DNA from: Henckelia pumila
Taxonomy: Eukaryota; Streptophyta; Magnoliopsida; Lamiales; Gesneriaceae
NCBI RefSeq assembly: GCF_033568475.1
Contig: NC_133123.1
Span: 17,656,622 to 17,720,621, forward strand
Direction of reading: 5' to 3'
DNA: 64,000 bases
The notes under the pieces: generated by a model
Databases searched by the model: none
What the model was told of the DNA's origin: nothing
The model's input: only the letters and a program-made list of their open reading frames with translations
Shown here: positions 1 through 12,211 of the stretch, piece after piece
Layout: every line of letters begins with the position of its first letter
How positions within the stretch are numbered: position 1 is the first letter of the stretch
Program-made: the position numbers and the translations under genes

Positions 1-840
1 TGTGAAAAATATGCTTTTTATGATTTAGAAGTATTGGAGTTAACTTTTAAGTTAAAACTTTGAAATGAGACATGTGTTCGGTAGCACCGAATTAGCGGCA
101 CTTGTTACCATTTTGATGATTTAGACTAGTTTACAAATCCAAATGATATGAGGCTAATTTTATTTGAAATATACTGCATTTATTTACATCTTTCATGTTT
201 TGAGTTTTGTCAAAATCATTTTTAAAGATTGGTCAAAAATGCCCCGAAGTGTGTCGAATGTTTTGAATTTCCGGCAGTGACACATCTCGGGAGAATGAGA
301 ATAACCTTTTAATGAAAACTCCAATTTAAGTGAGGTTTTCAAAATTAGAAATCCAAGATCAAGGGCTACAACTTTTATGTTTACTACTTTTCCAAATTCC
401 GAATGAAAAATAGAGTTACATCACCTGCAAAATGCCACTCCAGAATGGGTCTCGCTCGAGCGAGAGTTAGTGCTGCTCGAGCGAGGATGTTTCTGCCCCC
501 TTACACTTTGTTTGCATGATTTAAGTTCTAAATGCATGTTTATGATGTATTAAGGTGTTTTAAGTATGTGTAAGAGTTCCTATGCAAAAAGTTTCAAGTT
601 TTACGTCAAGAACAAAAAGAACGACTTACGTAGATCGATTACGCTATGTGATGCATGCACATGTTTAAGTTTCATTCATGAAACCTATGTTCAGTATGAA
701 AGTATGATTTTTAATCATTTATGACACGTAAAAAGTTATTGAGTAAAGTTTTATGTTCATGAAGTTATAGTTATGACGAAAATTATTATGTTTCAATGAT
801 GCAACACAATGAATGACATGTTTTGATAACACAATGAAAA
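1..840 (+). repeat. 5' LTR of the Ty3 element, left portion
   Basis: Aligns without visible indels to 10591-11430 of the 3' LTR with scattered substitutions. It corresponds to LTR positions ~855-1694. It stops at GAAAA (836-840), the target site of the nested solo LTR. Confidence 0.92.
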
Positions 841-3800
841 TGTAATACTCGAAAAATCCATAAATCTATTCATGATTTATCAATGAAATTATAAATGAAT
901 TTTAAGTATTTTATTTTATTTAATCATGATTTAATAGTTATTCTTAATTAAATAATTTTATGTGTTGTGTGAATGATTTAAAAGTTGATATTTCATGTAT
1001 TAAAATACATGTTTATTTATTTTATTAAATGATTTTAATGGTTTTGTGCACTTCATTTATGAAGTTTAAAGTTATGATTTAAATTATTAGATGTTAGGTT
1101 TATACCTAATATATATTTATGCCTGACTAGATATTTAAATTTTTTCACGATTGAATTAATTTTGGACAGGAGGAACGAGACTAACCTATGCATGAGATCA
1201 TAGGAAATAATTCTACAAGTATTTTGAGTATAATATTGATATAGTTCTGTTTTATTCATCGGGAAGAGAAATTTTAATAGTTCGATTTGTAGCGTGTTAG
1301 ATAGACTACATATTGATGTAGTCATTCCAACAACCGAACAATTATTTTCTTCTCCTTGCCCCACTTTGTTTGTCCTTGTTTCCCCCTTTCCCAATAATTC
1401 TTCATCTCTACGCTCTTCCATACACGTTTCCTCATCTTCTCCATTCCTCCATTTCTGAAAATTCGCGCTTCAAGACCTCCAATAGCTCCCCGTAAGCTTT
1501 CATTCAAGCTTCAAAAATCCCAACAATTTCCTCCATCTTCTTCTTCCATCTTCCCAACTCCAAATTTCATTCAAGCTCGCCTACCTCTACACAACGGCTG
1601 TATTTTGATCATATCTCATTCATACGGTGTCCAAACTTCATTTCGTTTGAAGGGTTATCTTCCTTACATCCGTACCTTCGATTTGAGCTATGAATCTTTA
1701 TTTTTGGTGGATGTTTCAGCCTAGATCAAAGCCATATTGTAAGACATTTCTGCACAGATTTTCTATTCCCTTTCTTCTTATATTTTGTCTTTGATTCTTG
1801 GTGTATTCTCACCATATAAAAGTGTTATTTTGATCTTAGGAATAGCTTAACAACCTCTTGGATTTCATCTTCCTTTGGTTACCTCTTTAGCATGTCTCTA
1901 TTCCAATTGAGTATGGTTAGATCTCTACCAAGGTCCAAGTTAATCTTGTTCTTCAAAGATCAAAGGCAAGTACAAGTATTTTAAAGGTTTTGAAACCACC
2001 ATTCAAAATATAATTATTTTGATATGAAAATATGTATGTTGAGATGTGCATGCATGATTTTCAAGAATTTCAATAGCATGAAGTTTTGATTTTAAGGGTT
2101 TGAAGAGCATGTTATGTGATGGTATGAAATCGTGAAGCATAAGTCGTTCTTGTCAAGTTCTTTATTTGATTCAAGAGATACATGTTCCTTTAAGTTTTGA
2201 TGTGTTATTGAGGTTTCAAGGGATGTTTTAATTAAATTATATAGCTAGAGTATTAGAAAATACCATATTTTGAAGTATTGAGTTAGTTTGAGTTAAAGCT
2301 TTGAAATGTTGCATGTGCTGAAATGTTCTGGATTAGCGGCACTTGTTACCTTTTTTATGATTTTAACTAGTTTACTTATCCAAATGATATGAGGCTAATT
2401 TTATTGGAAATATAGCTTATTTATCTACAACTTTCATGTTTTGAGTTTTTTCAAAATCATTTTGGAAGATTGGTCAAAACCACCCCAAAGTGTGTCGATT
2501 GTTTTGAATTCCCGGCAGTGACACATCTGGGGATAATGAGCATAACTTTTTACTGAAAACTCTAATTTAGGTAAGGTTTTCGGCATTAGAAATCCAAGAT
2601 CAAGGGATACAACTTTGATGTTTACCACTTTTCCAAATTCCTAATGTAAAATAGAGTTTCAGAGCGAGCAAGAAGACCCATTTGCGCAGGTCATGCGCGC
2701 CAGCGCCTAGAAGTTGAGCGTCCGCGCCTTTCCTTCAAAATTCATGATTTGTTTATGTTATTTTAAGGTCATAAATTCATGTTTATGATCTTTTAAGGCT
2801 TCTAAAATATATTTAAGAGTTTTTATGCAAAAAGTTTCAAGTTTTAACTCAAAAACGAAAAGAACGACTTACGTGGATCGATTACGTTATGTGATGCATG
2901 TACATGTCTGAGTTTCTTTCATGAAACCTATGTTCAATATGAAAGTATGATTTTTATCATTTATTACATGTATGAGGTTATCGAGTAAAGTTTTATGTTC
3001 ATGAAACAAAAATTAAGATGGAAATTATGATGTTTCAATGATGCTTCATGATGGATGAAATGATATGTTGATGAAATGAAAAATGATGAAGCATGAATGA
3101 ATAATGGATGAACTATGAAGATATAATATGTTGATGCATTAAAATATTTTGATGTCTTATGTGTCTTTGTGGTGGCAATACGGAAACGGTACTCCGGTTT
3201 GGGCTCCGGAGGGGCCCTTCCAAATACGGCTCAATGTACGGGTTAGGTCCTCCGGGATGAGCTCCGAAGGGGCCTCCGAAAATGAATGAACGAATGTTAC
3301 GAGGCGTAATGCCATATGATTATTTATCAACAAGAAAAGATGAATGTGCCCATTATGAAGGTTGCCACAATTTCACATAATTCATCACCCCAAAATGATA
3401 AGTTTTTATGTTATGTTCACGGTTTGATGTTGTCCAAGTTGCATGATTTCATTTATTAGATGTTAAGTGCAAATGTTTATTTAAGAATGAAATGGTAAAG
3501 TTTTGAGAATATGCATGAATTCTAATTTTAAGATTTAAAGTTAAGTAAGTTGATAAGAATATGCATGAATTCTAATTTCAAGATTTAAAGTTAAGTAAGT
3601 TGATGTCAATTTTTAAGTTCTTTGCATCTTTCAAGAGTTTTGAAGTTCATGTTCAATATTTTAAGTTTAAAGTTTCATGATGTATAAGTTAAAGTTCTTC
3701 AAGATCAAGGTATCATGTTATGTATGTTCAAGTCATTTTAAGTTTAAATTATTTTGAAGCTATAATGATATCGATATGAATATTTTAATCTTGCTGAGTC

Positions 3801-4216
3801 CTTTAAACTCACTATACTTGAATGGTGCAGTTGAATTAGAAAATTCGATTTAAAATCTTTGGTAGCACGGCTGAAGAGTCCAAGAGGCGAAGACATTGCA
3901 TGACACGACAGTTCAGAAGCTTTGATGTATTTAAAACAGAAAGATTTTCTTATATTTATTTATGTCATGTTGTTATAATATTTTATGTACGATGTTTAAA
4001 AGTAATGATTTAAATTATTTAAATTGTCAGTCTTTTAAAGATGAGTTTTGAGGATTTCAAATAGTACGTCTTTTGAATAATCATTTCAGTTTGATATTTG
4101 TTATGTGAGTTCCTCAATTATTTTAACTACGTAGTTTGTTTACAGTAACTCACATTTTCCCAACCTTTTTCCGCAACTATTTTAATTAAATGATTGTAAG
4201 AATACGTGACGTCACA
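841..4216 (+). mobile_element. Solo LTR of a related Ty3/gypsy family, nested in the 5' LTR
   Basis: A 3,376-bp block is absent from the 3' LTR of the host element. It starts TGTAATACTCG and ends GACGTCACA, so it has TG...CA termini. It is flanked by a perfect 5-bp duplication GAAAA (836-840 and 4217-4221). No coding domain is visible inside, so it is best read as a solo LTR left by LTR-LTR recombination. Bases ~2281-2640 resemble the host LTR (about 10620-10980), showing a related family. It has its own copy of the CTGAGT...ACTC hairpin at 3790-3830 and GC-rich units near 3180-3290. Confidence 0.9.
3506..3604 (+). repeat. 50-bp tandem duplication inside the solo LTR
   Basis: Two consecutive units (3506-3555 and 3556-3604) begin AGAATATGCATGAATTC and differ by about one base, indicating recent slippage or unequal exchange. 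Confidence 0.9.
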
Positions 4217-4221
4217 GAAAA

Positions 4222-5002
4222 GATGATGGAATGATGTGATGAATGAGGTATGATGAAGCATAAAGGAATTTGATGTCTTATGTGTCTATATTGTGGCAAA
4301 TACGGGATTGGTACTTCGGGATGGGCGCCGGAGGGACCTTTCCAAATTTACGGGACTGACACTTCGGGATAAGCTCCGGAGGGGCCTTTCCAATTATGAG
4401 TTAAGCTATGGAAAGACACGGGACTGACACTTCGGGATAAGCTCCGGAGGGGCCTTTCCAATTACTTGTTGATCAACATGAATGATGAGATCAGGCCTAT
4501 CAGACGGTTGCCACAAATTTCACATAATTCGTAAATTAAGAATGAGTTTATGTTTATGTTCATGTTTATATTACGTCATATTATATTCAAAAAAAAATTT
4601 AAAACTCATGATTTGTATTGCATATTCTTGCTGAGTGTTTAGACTCAATATGCTTGAATGGTGCAGGTAATGAGGATGACAACTATGCATACGTCGATGA
4701 GTTTGATTTCGGACATGAGGAGGAGCCAAGAGTCGAGCCGATGAGAGATGCATGAGTGTGTTTGCGTTGAGTTTAAGGAAACTGAATATTATTATGTTTG
4801 AGTGAAGACAACTGAATATTATTATGTTTGAGTGACGAAAACAAGTTTTATGTTTGAAATTGTCGTGACTTGGTTTGTAAACTATTTGAAATGTTTTAAG
4901 TAAGGTTGGATGTATTTATACATCTTTCAAAAATTCTTTTTTCCGCGTTTATATTAAGGTCTTATTAGTTGAGTAATGTCCTCATCGGTTGAGGGTGTTA
5001 CA
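4222..5002 (+). repeat. 5' LTR of the Ty3 element, right portion
   Basis: Matches 11431-12211 at a constant offset of 7,209. Ends GGGTGTTACA at 5002, three bases before the primer site. It contains three copies of a GC-rich unit (CTTCGGGATAAGCTCCGGAG-like, 4301-4462) and the LTR hairpin at 4627-4666. Confidence 0.93.
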
Positions 5003-5005
5003 GTT

Positions 5006-5017
5006 TGGTATCAGAGC
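5006..5017 (+). promoter_or_regulatory. Primer binding site (initiator tRNA-Met)
   Basis: TGGTATCAGAGC, the standard plant LTR-element PBS complementary to the 3' end of initiator tRNA-Met, three bases after the LTR end. It is the priming site for minus-strand DNA synthesis. Confidence 0.92.
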
Positions 5018-5218
5018 AGCTCGCTCTAGGTCTTCTTTTAGACACTCTCATGCATACTCGCCACGACTCCAACACTCCGTCTTCATGTCTGTAAGTTATG
5101 AGTTTTATGTGATTATGTGCGTGCTAATGTGATGAGTTATATGTATACAAATGTATATTAAGTTTATCTATGTTGTAAATCATGACTGAGCAGTGTGGAT
5201 AATGTTGGACTTTAGGAC

Positions 5219-6280
5219 ATGGCTTCTCGTAGTGGAAACAACAACAACAACAACAACAACAAAAACAACAACAACCATGACGACTGTGAACCAAATAATC
5301 AGAACAATCAGAACAACCAATTCTTGGCGGGATTAACTACTTTGCTACAAGAGCAGAGTTGTATTCAGGGATCACAAATTCAACAGCTTCTCCAAGCCCA
5401 AGCAACCAATGCTGGTAATAATCGCGCCGGAATGGTTCAGAACCCAATCTACAAACGGTTCTTGGAATTAGGACCACCCGGGTTCAAAGGAGAAACTGAT
5501 CATTTAGTCGCTGAACAATGGTTTCAGGCTATGGAGACTTCCTTTGAATTTATGCAAGTCTCAAACACGGATCGTGTGAGGTGTGCCACCTACATGTTCC
5601 GAGATGATGCCCGAATATGGTGGAATGGAGCCAAAGTTGCCTTAAATCTAACAACTCTGTCTTGGAATGGATTCAAGGATGTAATCTATGGAAAATATTT
5701 TACAGTGAGCACTAGGACAAGATTGGCGAGAGAATTCTTGGAGCTTCGCCAAGGCAACATGTCTATTGCTGAGTATGTGAAAAAATTTGAAAGAGGGATG
5801 TACTTTGTGTCAATGATTTCAGGAGATCCAGTTGAGGAATTAAAATACTTCACTGAGGGATTGAACGCTTCCATTCGTCGAGATGTAAGGGTAAGTGGAG
5901 CTGCCACTTACAAGGATGATGTAGATCAAGCTATTTTATCTGAAAAAGACGGAAACGATATAATCAAAGAGTCTCAAGCAAAGAGGGCCAACTACCAAGG
6001 TAGAGACCATCAAGGACCTAGCAGGAAAAGGCAGTACCAGGCCCCACCCCATATCGACCATACCAGCAACAACAACCTAGACCACAAGGACAGAAGCAGT
6101 TGGCCATCACTGCTCCAAAGCCAACTAATATGCCAGTATTGTGTCCAAAATGTGGGAAGCCTTATTTCGGCCAGTGTTTGCAAGGAAAAGGCGTGTGTTA
6201 CCTTTGCAAGAAGCCGGAACATTTTTCAAGGGAGTGTCCTCAATCAAAAGAACCAGTCAAAGGCCGAGTCTCTGCAATAA
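5219..6280 (+). pseudogene. gag of the Ty3 element
   Basis: The reading frame opens at 5219 with an asparagine run encoded by AAC repeats (5236-5275). A retrotransposon gag domain follows (about residues 75-250) with the typical AEQWF, ARIWW and EYVKKFE motifs. Gag would build the virus-like particle. The authentic frame is lost at about 6030-6100; the CCHC zinc knuckle belongs to the overlapping frame starting near 6100. Residues after ~270 in this frame are therefore out-of-frame read-through. The low-complexity Asn start could be a slippage expansion. Confidence 0.88.
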
Positions 6281-6723
6281 CACACGACCAAGTGGACCCG
6301 AACTCCGCCATAGTCACAGGTATGGTTAATGTTTCCAGTATTCCTGCTTATATTTTAATTGATACTGGAGCTACACATTACTTCATATCTGTTTATTTTG
6401 CGAATAAATTGGGAGTGAAACCAGATAAGTCAGTTTCGGGGTTTAGTGTATCCTTGCCTTCCGGAGAAGAATTGAGTAGTAACTTGATTATCAGAGAATG
6501 CAGTATACAGATGCAGGGTCATGAGTTACATGCTGATCTTATTGTCCTGAATATGGTTGACTTTGACGTGATAATTGGGATGGATTGGTTGTCTCGACAT
6601 GAGGCTACCATAGACTGTAAATGGAGGACTATTTCCTTGAAAATTAAAAATGACGAACCGTTTTTGTTTCATGCCTCATCGAGGAAGAACTCGTCCCTTA
6701 TTATTTTAGCAAATAAAGCCTGA
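6100..6723 (+). pseudogene. gag zinc knuckle and aspartic protease of the Ty3 element
   Basis: This frame holds a CCHC knuckle (CYLCKKPEHFSREC) near residue 33 and then a retropepsin-like domain with the DTGATH active site near residue 88 and the IIGMDWL motif near residue 157. It is joined to gag only by a frameshift and is ended by an in-frame TGA at 6721. The next segment continues in the same frame, so that stop is a point lesion. By family role, the protease would mature the polyprotein. Confidence 0.9.
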
Positions 6724-6726
6724 CAA

Positions 6727-8205
6727 TTGTTAAACAAAGGGTGTACAGGTTTTATAGCAAATGTTAATTGTGATCAAGAATTGCCCCGACCGAAACTCAA
6801 AGAAGTTGAGGTAGTGAGAGATTTCCCGGAAGTATTCCCTGAGGATATTGGAGGATTACCTCCAGCTAGGGAGGTAGAATTTGGAATTGAGTTGATGCTC
6901 GGAACCCAACCAGTTTCCAAAGCATCGTACAGGTTAGCACCAACTGAAATGAAAGAATTGAAGGAGCAGTTACAAGAGCTACTCGATAAAGGCTTCATCA
7001 GACCAAGTGTATCGCCTTGGGGTGCACCGGTGTTATTTGTCAAAAGAAAGATGGGTCAATGAGGTTATGCATTGATTACAGGGAATTGAATCGTGTAACG
7101 ATGAAGAACAAATATCCATTGCCAAGAATTGATAATTTGTTTGATCAGTTTCAAGGGGCAATGGTGTTCTCTAAGATCGATTTGAGATCGGGCTACCACC
7201 AATTGAAGGTTAAAGAGGGAGATGTTCAGAAAACGGCTTTTAGAACTCGTTATGGCCATTACGAGTTCTTAGTAATGCCGTTTGGAGTTACCAATGCACC
7301 GACAAATATTCATGGATCTTATGAACGGAGTGTTCCAGCCTTTTTTTGGATCAGTTTGTCATAGTATTCACAGATGACATCCTGATTTACTCTCGTAGTT
7401 TAGATGAGCATTTCCAGCATTTAACTACGGTTTTTCAGATTTTGAAAGAGAAACAGTTGTTTGCTAAGTTCAGATGAGTGTGAATTTTGGCTTGAACAGA
7501 TTGCATTTTTGGGACACTTAGTTTCAGCGAAGGGAATAGAGGTTGATCCGTCAAAAATAGAGGCAATTAAAAATTGGGTCACTCCAAAGAATGCTATAGA
7601 GATACAGAGTTTTTTTGGGATTAGCGGGCTACTATAGGAGATTCATTCAGGATTTCTCCAAGATAGCGCTGCCACTAACATCATTAACTCGCAAAAGTGC
7701 GAAGTTTGAATGGTCCGATTCGTGTGAGAAAAACTTTCTGGAGTTGAAGAAAAAGTTGATGACAGCACCAGTGCTAGCCATACCAGAAGGCTCAGGCCGA
7801 TTCGTAATTTATACAGATGCTTCCAAGTGTGGATTAGCGGTTGTTTTGATGCAAGATGGAAAGGTAATATCATATGCTTCACGACAGCTGAAGATTCATG
7901 AAAAGAATTACCCTACCCACGACCTTGAATTGGCAGCAGTTGTATTTGCATTGAAACTGTGGAGACATTATCTTTATGGTGAGAAGTGTCAGATTTTCAC
8001 CGATCATAAGAGTTTGAAATACTTCTTCACTCAGAAGGAGTTGAACATGAGACAGAGAAGATGGCTAGAATTGGTGAAATATTATGACTGTGACATTAGC
8101 TATCACCCGGGTAAAGCTAATGTAGTAGCTGATGCTTTGAGTCATAAGTCTGCGACTTTGAATAGAATGACAACTCAACAGGAGTTGATTGAAGATTTTG
8201 AATGA
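6727..8205 (+). pseudogene. Reverse transcriptase and RNase H of the Ty3 element
   Basis: Segments in several frames carry the Ty3 RT blocks in order: the FPEVFPED and GLPP lead-in (~6820), LCIDYRELN (~7065), [10 protein letters not shown] (~7173), the [12 protein letters not shown] block (~7250), the catalytic block read as FTDD (~7367), and FLGHLVS (~7508). Ty3 RNase H follows with YTDASKCG (~7811) and DHKSLKYF (~8000). Frameshifts lie near 7045, 7340-7365, 7473 and 7610, and an in-frame TGA at 8203. The family catalytic motif is usually [YF]xDD, so the aspartates survive, but the enzyme cannot be made from this copy. Confidence 0.92.
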
Positions 8206-8211
8206 CTCAGA

Positions 8212-9741
8212 TTGGAAGTGATTGAATTGAAGGAGGTTTGTGCCATATCAACTTTAACAATGGTTCCAAGTTTGCTCGACAAGATTCGAACAGGTCAGTT
8301 TTTAGACCAGCAAGTGCTAACTTGGAAACATAAAGATGAAGCCAAAGGTGGTGCATTATATACAGTGACGGATGGGATCGTACATCACAAAGGGCGAATA
8401 TGGGTACCAATAGTAGATTCACTGAGGGAAGAGGTGATGAATGAGGCTCACACTGTGTCGTATTCTATTCACCCAGTGAGTACAAAGATGTTCAAGGATT
8501 TACAGAAACTATACTGGTGGCCAGGTATGAAGAAAGACGTCGTTAAGTTTGTTAACGAATGTTTGAATTGTCAACAGGTGAAAGTTGAACATCAAAGACC
8601 AGCAGGACTACTGAAACCATTACCCATTCCTACATGGAAATGGGAAGATGTCACTATGGACTTCGTGGTTGGATTGTCAATTACACCACGAAGAATGAAT
8701 TCAATATGGGTGATAGTTGATAGATTGACAAAGTCAGCTCATTTTCTACCAGTCAGAAACAAATTCTTGATGAATCAATATGCAGAGTTGTATATTCGAG
8801 AGGTAGTCAGATTGCATGGAGTTCCAGCAAGGATAGTCTCTGACAGGAATCCAAGGTTCACTTCAAACTTTTTGAAGAGTCTACATCATGGATTGGGAAC
8901 AAAGCTGGACTTTAGTATAACTTTTCATCCATAGACAGATGGACAATCTGATCGAGTGATTCAGATACTGGAGGATTTACTTAGGGCTTGCATGATTGAC
9001 TTTGGAGGAAATTGGGAATCGAAGTTGCCGTTAGTGGATTTCACTTACAACAATAGTTATCAAACTACTATTGGGATGACTCCTTATGAGGCTTTGTATG
9101 GGAGGAAATGTAGAACTCCATTGCATTCGGATGAAGTGGGAGAAAGAGCTGTTTTAGGACCAGAAATAGTGCAGCAGACAGTCAACATGATAGCAAAAAT
9201 CAAGGATATGATGTTGACAGCACAGAGTCGTCAGAAAAGCTATGCCGATCAAAGGCGTAGGGATTTGGAATTCCAGGTAGGTGATCACGTGTTTTTTAAG
9301 GTGTCACCTTGGAAAGGAGTCTTGAGATTTTGGAAGAAAGGGAAGCTGAACCCAAGATATATTGGACCTTTCGAAATCCTAGACAAGGTTGGAGCAAGAG
9401 CATACCGAGTAGCTTTGCCTCCAAACTTGGAAGGAGTGCACAACGTTTTCCATAACTCGATGCTAAGGAAGTACATTGCAAACCCTTCCCATGTCATTCA
9501 CCATGAGCCAGTTCAATGGACGCCCGACTTGTCCTATGAAGAGACACCTGTTCAAATTTTGGATAGGCAAGTCCGAAAGTTGAGAAACAAAGAGATAAAA
9601 ATGGTTAAGGTATTGTGGCGCAATCAAATAGTGGAAGAGGCAACATGGGAAATCGAGCAAGACATGCGTAGTCATTATCCAAAACTATTTGGTAAGTCGA
9701 ATTTCGAGGACGAAATTCTTTTAAGGGGGGTAGAGTTGTAA
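8212..9741 (+). pseudogene. Integrase with chromodomain-like tail of the Ty3 element
   Basis: The integrase HHCC region is seen with CLNCQQVK near residue 120. The catalytic core begins with WEDVTMDFV and has the DRLTKSAHF block. A TAG at 8932 interrupts the core just after the FHP motif. The second half (8956-9741) continues in frame with the GYP-like NYTTIGMTPYE region, a GDHVFFKVSP C-terminal block and a chromodomain-like module (~9540-9690: VQILDRQ, KVLWRN, EEATWE). By family knowledge, this tail guides integration to particular chromatin and marks chromoviruses. Confidence 0.92.
9722..9730 (+). promoter_or_regulatory. Polypurine tract of the Ty3 element
   Basis: TAAGGGGGG run six bases before the 3' LTR start; the plus-strand primer site expected at this place. 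Confidence 0.75.
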
Positions 9742-12211
9742 GGTCAAAAAAAATCCACTAACTCGCTCACGATGATTTTAAGATGATTTTTATGATGTTG
9801 TGAGTTTAAATTATTTTTAAGCTATGAATTATGAATATGATTTCATGTCTACATATATTTTATTTTAACAATTTTGAGTAAGTTTACGGTTTCATGCTGA
9901 GTTTGATTCTGGACTCATGGGACGAGGCTAACCAATGAACGAGGTGATAGAGTACATTTTTATGAGAGTTTTAAGTATAAAATTGATATGCTTATTATGT
10001 ATGAGTCGGGGGATAGTATTTTTTATCAGACGAGTCGGGACGGGCGACTGACTATATTTTAGAGATGAACACGCATTACATATTGAATGATCATTATCAT
10101 ATCTATCTATCCGGATCCCCACCCCATTACTTCCCATGTCCCCTTGTTCCCTTGACTCTCACTTTTCCCTATCCTCTACACGATTCCTTCCCCCTTCTCT
10201 CCATTCTATAAATTTCTTCTTCTTGTTTCTTTATTGAACCTTCACGGTTCTTCAAGATAGTCACAAACCAAAGTTCTAAATCTCATTCTTGGTGTGGTTA
10301 ACTCGTTGTCAATAATCTGAATCAACTCCGTCTTCATTTCAAGGCAAGTATAAATTTAAAATATTTTGAAACCCATTCAAGCTATTATGTATTTTGATAT
10401 GAATTGATGTATGTTGAGATATGTATGCATGATTTTCATGAATTTCAAGAGCATGAAGTTATGATTCTACGAGATCGTGAAGCCTAGGTTGTTCTTGTCA
10501 AGTTCTTGAGTTTGATTCAAGAGTTTCATGTTTCTTTTAAGTTTTGAAGAGTTATTGTAGTTTTGATGAAAGTTATTTCAAGTATTGTAGTGTGAAAAAT
10601 ATGATTTTTATGATTTATAAGTATTGGAGTTAACTTTTAAGTTAAAACTTTGAAATGAGACATGTGTTCGGTAGCACCGAATTGGCGGCACTTGTTACCA
10701 TTTTGATGATTAAGACTAGTTTACAAATCCAAATGATATGAGGATAATTTTATTTGAAATATACCTCATTTATATACATCTTTTATGTTTTGAGTTTTGT
10801 CAAAATCATTATGGAAGATTGGTAAAAAATGCCCCGAAGTGTGTCAAATGTTTTGAATTTTCGGCAGTGACACATCTCGGGATAATGACAATAACTTTTT
10901 ACTGAAAACTTAAATTGAAGTGAGGTTTTCGGAATTAAAAATCCAAGATCAAGGGCTACAACTTTCATGTTTTTCACGTTTCCAAATTCCGACTGAAAAA
11001 TAGATTTACATCACCTGAAAAATGCCACTCCAAAATGGGTCTCGCTCGAGCGAGAATTAGTGCCGCTCGAGCGAGGATGTTTCTGCCCCCTTACACTTTG
11101 TTTGCATGATTTAAGTTCTAAATGCATTTTTATGATGTATTAAGGTGTTTTAAGTATGTTTAAGAGTTTCTATGCAAAAATTTTCAAGTTTTACGTCAAG
11201 AACAAAAAGAATGACTTACATGGATCGATTACGTTATGTGATGTACATACATGTTTAAGTTTCATTCATGAAACCTATGTTCAGTATGAAAGTATGATTT
11301 TTAATCATCTATGACACATATAAAGTTATTGAGTAAAGTTTTATGTTCATGAAGTTATAGTTATGACGGAAATTATGATGTTTTAATGTTGCTTCACAAT
11401 GAATGACATGTTTTGATAACACAATGAAAAGATGATAGAATGATGTGATGAATGATGTATGATGAAGCATAAAGGAATTTGATGTTTTATGTGTCTTTGT
11501 GGTAGCAAATACGGGATTGGTACTTCGGGATGGGCGCCGGAGGGACCTTTCCAAATTTACGGGACTGGCACTTCGGGATAAGCTTCGGAGAGGCCTTTCC
11601 AATTATGAGTTAAGCTATGGAAAGACAGGAGACTGACACTTCGGGATAAGCTCCGGATGGGCCTTTCCAATTACTTGTTGATCAACATGAATTATGAGAT
11701 CAGGCCTATCAGACAGTTGCCACAAATTTCATATAATTCGTCAATTAAGAATGAGTTTATGTTTATGTTCATGTTTATATTACGTCATATTATATTCAAA
11801 AGAAATTTTAAAACTCATGATTTGTATTGCATATTCTTGCTGAGTCTTTAGACTCACTATTCTTGAATGGTGCAGATAATGAGGATGAAAACTATGCATA
11901 CGTCGATGAGTTTGATGTCGGACATGAGGAGGAGCCAAGAGTCGAGCCGACGAGAGATGCATGAGTGTGTTTGTGTTGAGTTTAAGGAAACTGAATATTA
12001 TTATGTTTGAGTGAAAGCAACTGAATATTATTATGTTTGAGTGACGAAAACAAGTTTTATGTCTGAAATTGTCGTGGCTTGGTTTGTAAACTATTTGAAA
12101 TGTTTTAAGTAAGGTTGGATGTATGCATACATTTTTCAAAAATGCTCTTTTTCGCGTTCATATTAAGGTCCTATTAGTTGAGTAATGTCCTCATCGGTTG
12201 AGGGTGTTACA
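9737..12211 (+). repeat. 3' LTR of the Ty3 element
   Basis: About 2,475 bp, starting TGTAAGGTC and ending GGGTGTTACA. It is the uninterrupted counterpart of 1-840 plus 4222-5002. It contains paired CGAGCGAG-type blocks near 11041-11077, three GC-rich units (11511-11670), and the LTR hairpin at 11836-11875 followed by GGTGCAG. The flank after 12211 begins TTTTT; its 5' partner is outside the window. Confidence 0.92.

Larger units (their letters stand above)
1..12211 (+). mobile_element. Ty3/gypsy retrotransposon, Tekay/Del-type chromovirus, decayed, 5' end outside window
   Basis: The order is LTR, tRNA-Met primer site, gag, protease, RT, RNase H, integrase, chromodomain-like tail, polypurine tract, LTR, which is the Ty3/gypsy order. 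Bases 1-840 match 10591-11430 and 4222-5002 match 11431-12211, so both LTRs are present. The first ~854 bp of the 5' LTR lie outside the window. A 3,381-bp insertion (solo LTR plus target copy) splits the 5' LTR. The internal region has at least three in-frame stops (6721, 8203, 8932) and about four frameshifts, so the copy is not autonomous. The C-terminal chromodomain-like tail and long LTRs favour the Tekay/Del chromovirus lineage by family knowledge. Confidence 0.93.

Noticed and set aside
1053-1507. Minus-strand ORFs in the first solo LTR (122 and 61 codons)
   Set aside because: They overlap pyrimidine-rich LTR sequence, have no domain and sit in a non-coding solo LTR.
9285-9675. Minus-strand ORFs opposite integrase
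   Set aside because: Shadows of the integrase/chromodomain frame.
11309-12139. Minus-strand ORFs of 97 and 119 codons in the 3' LTR
   Set aside because: Products of the GC-rich LTR repeats; the same ORF appears in the 5' LTR (4571-4753). No family.
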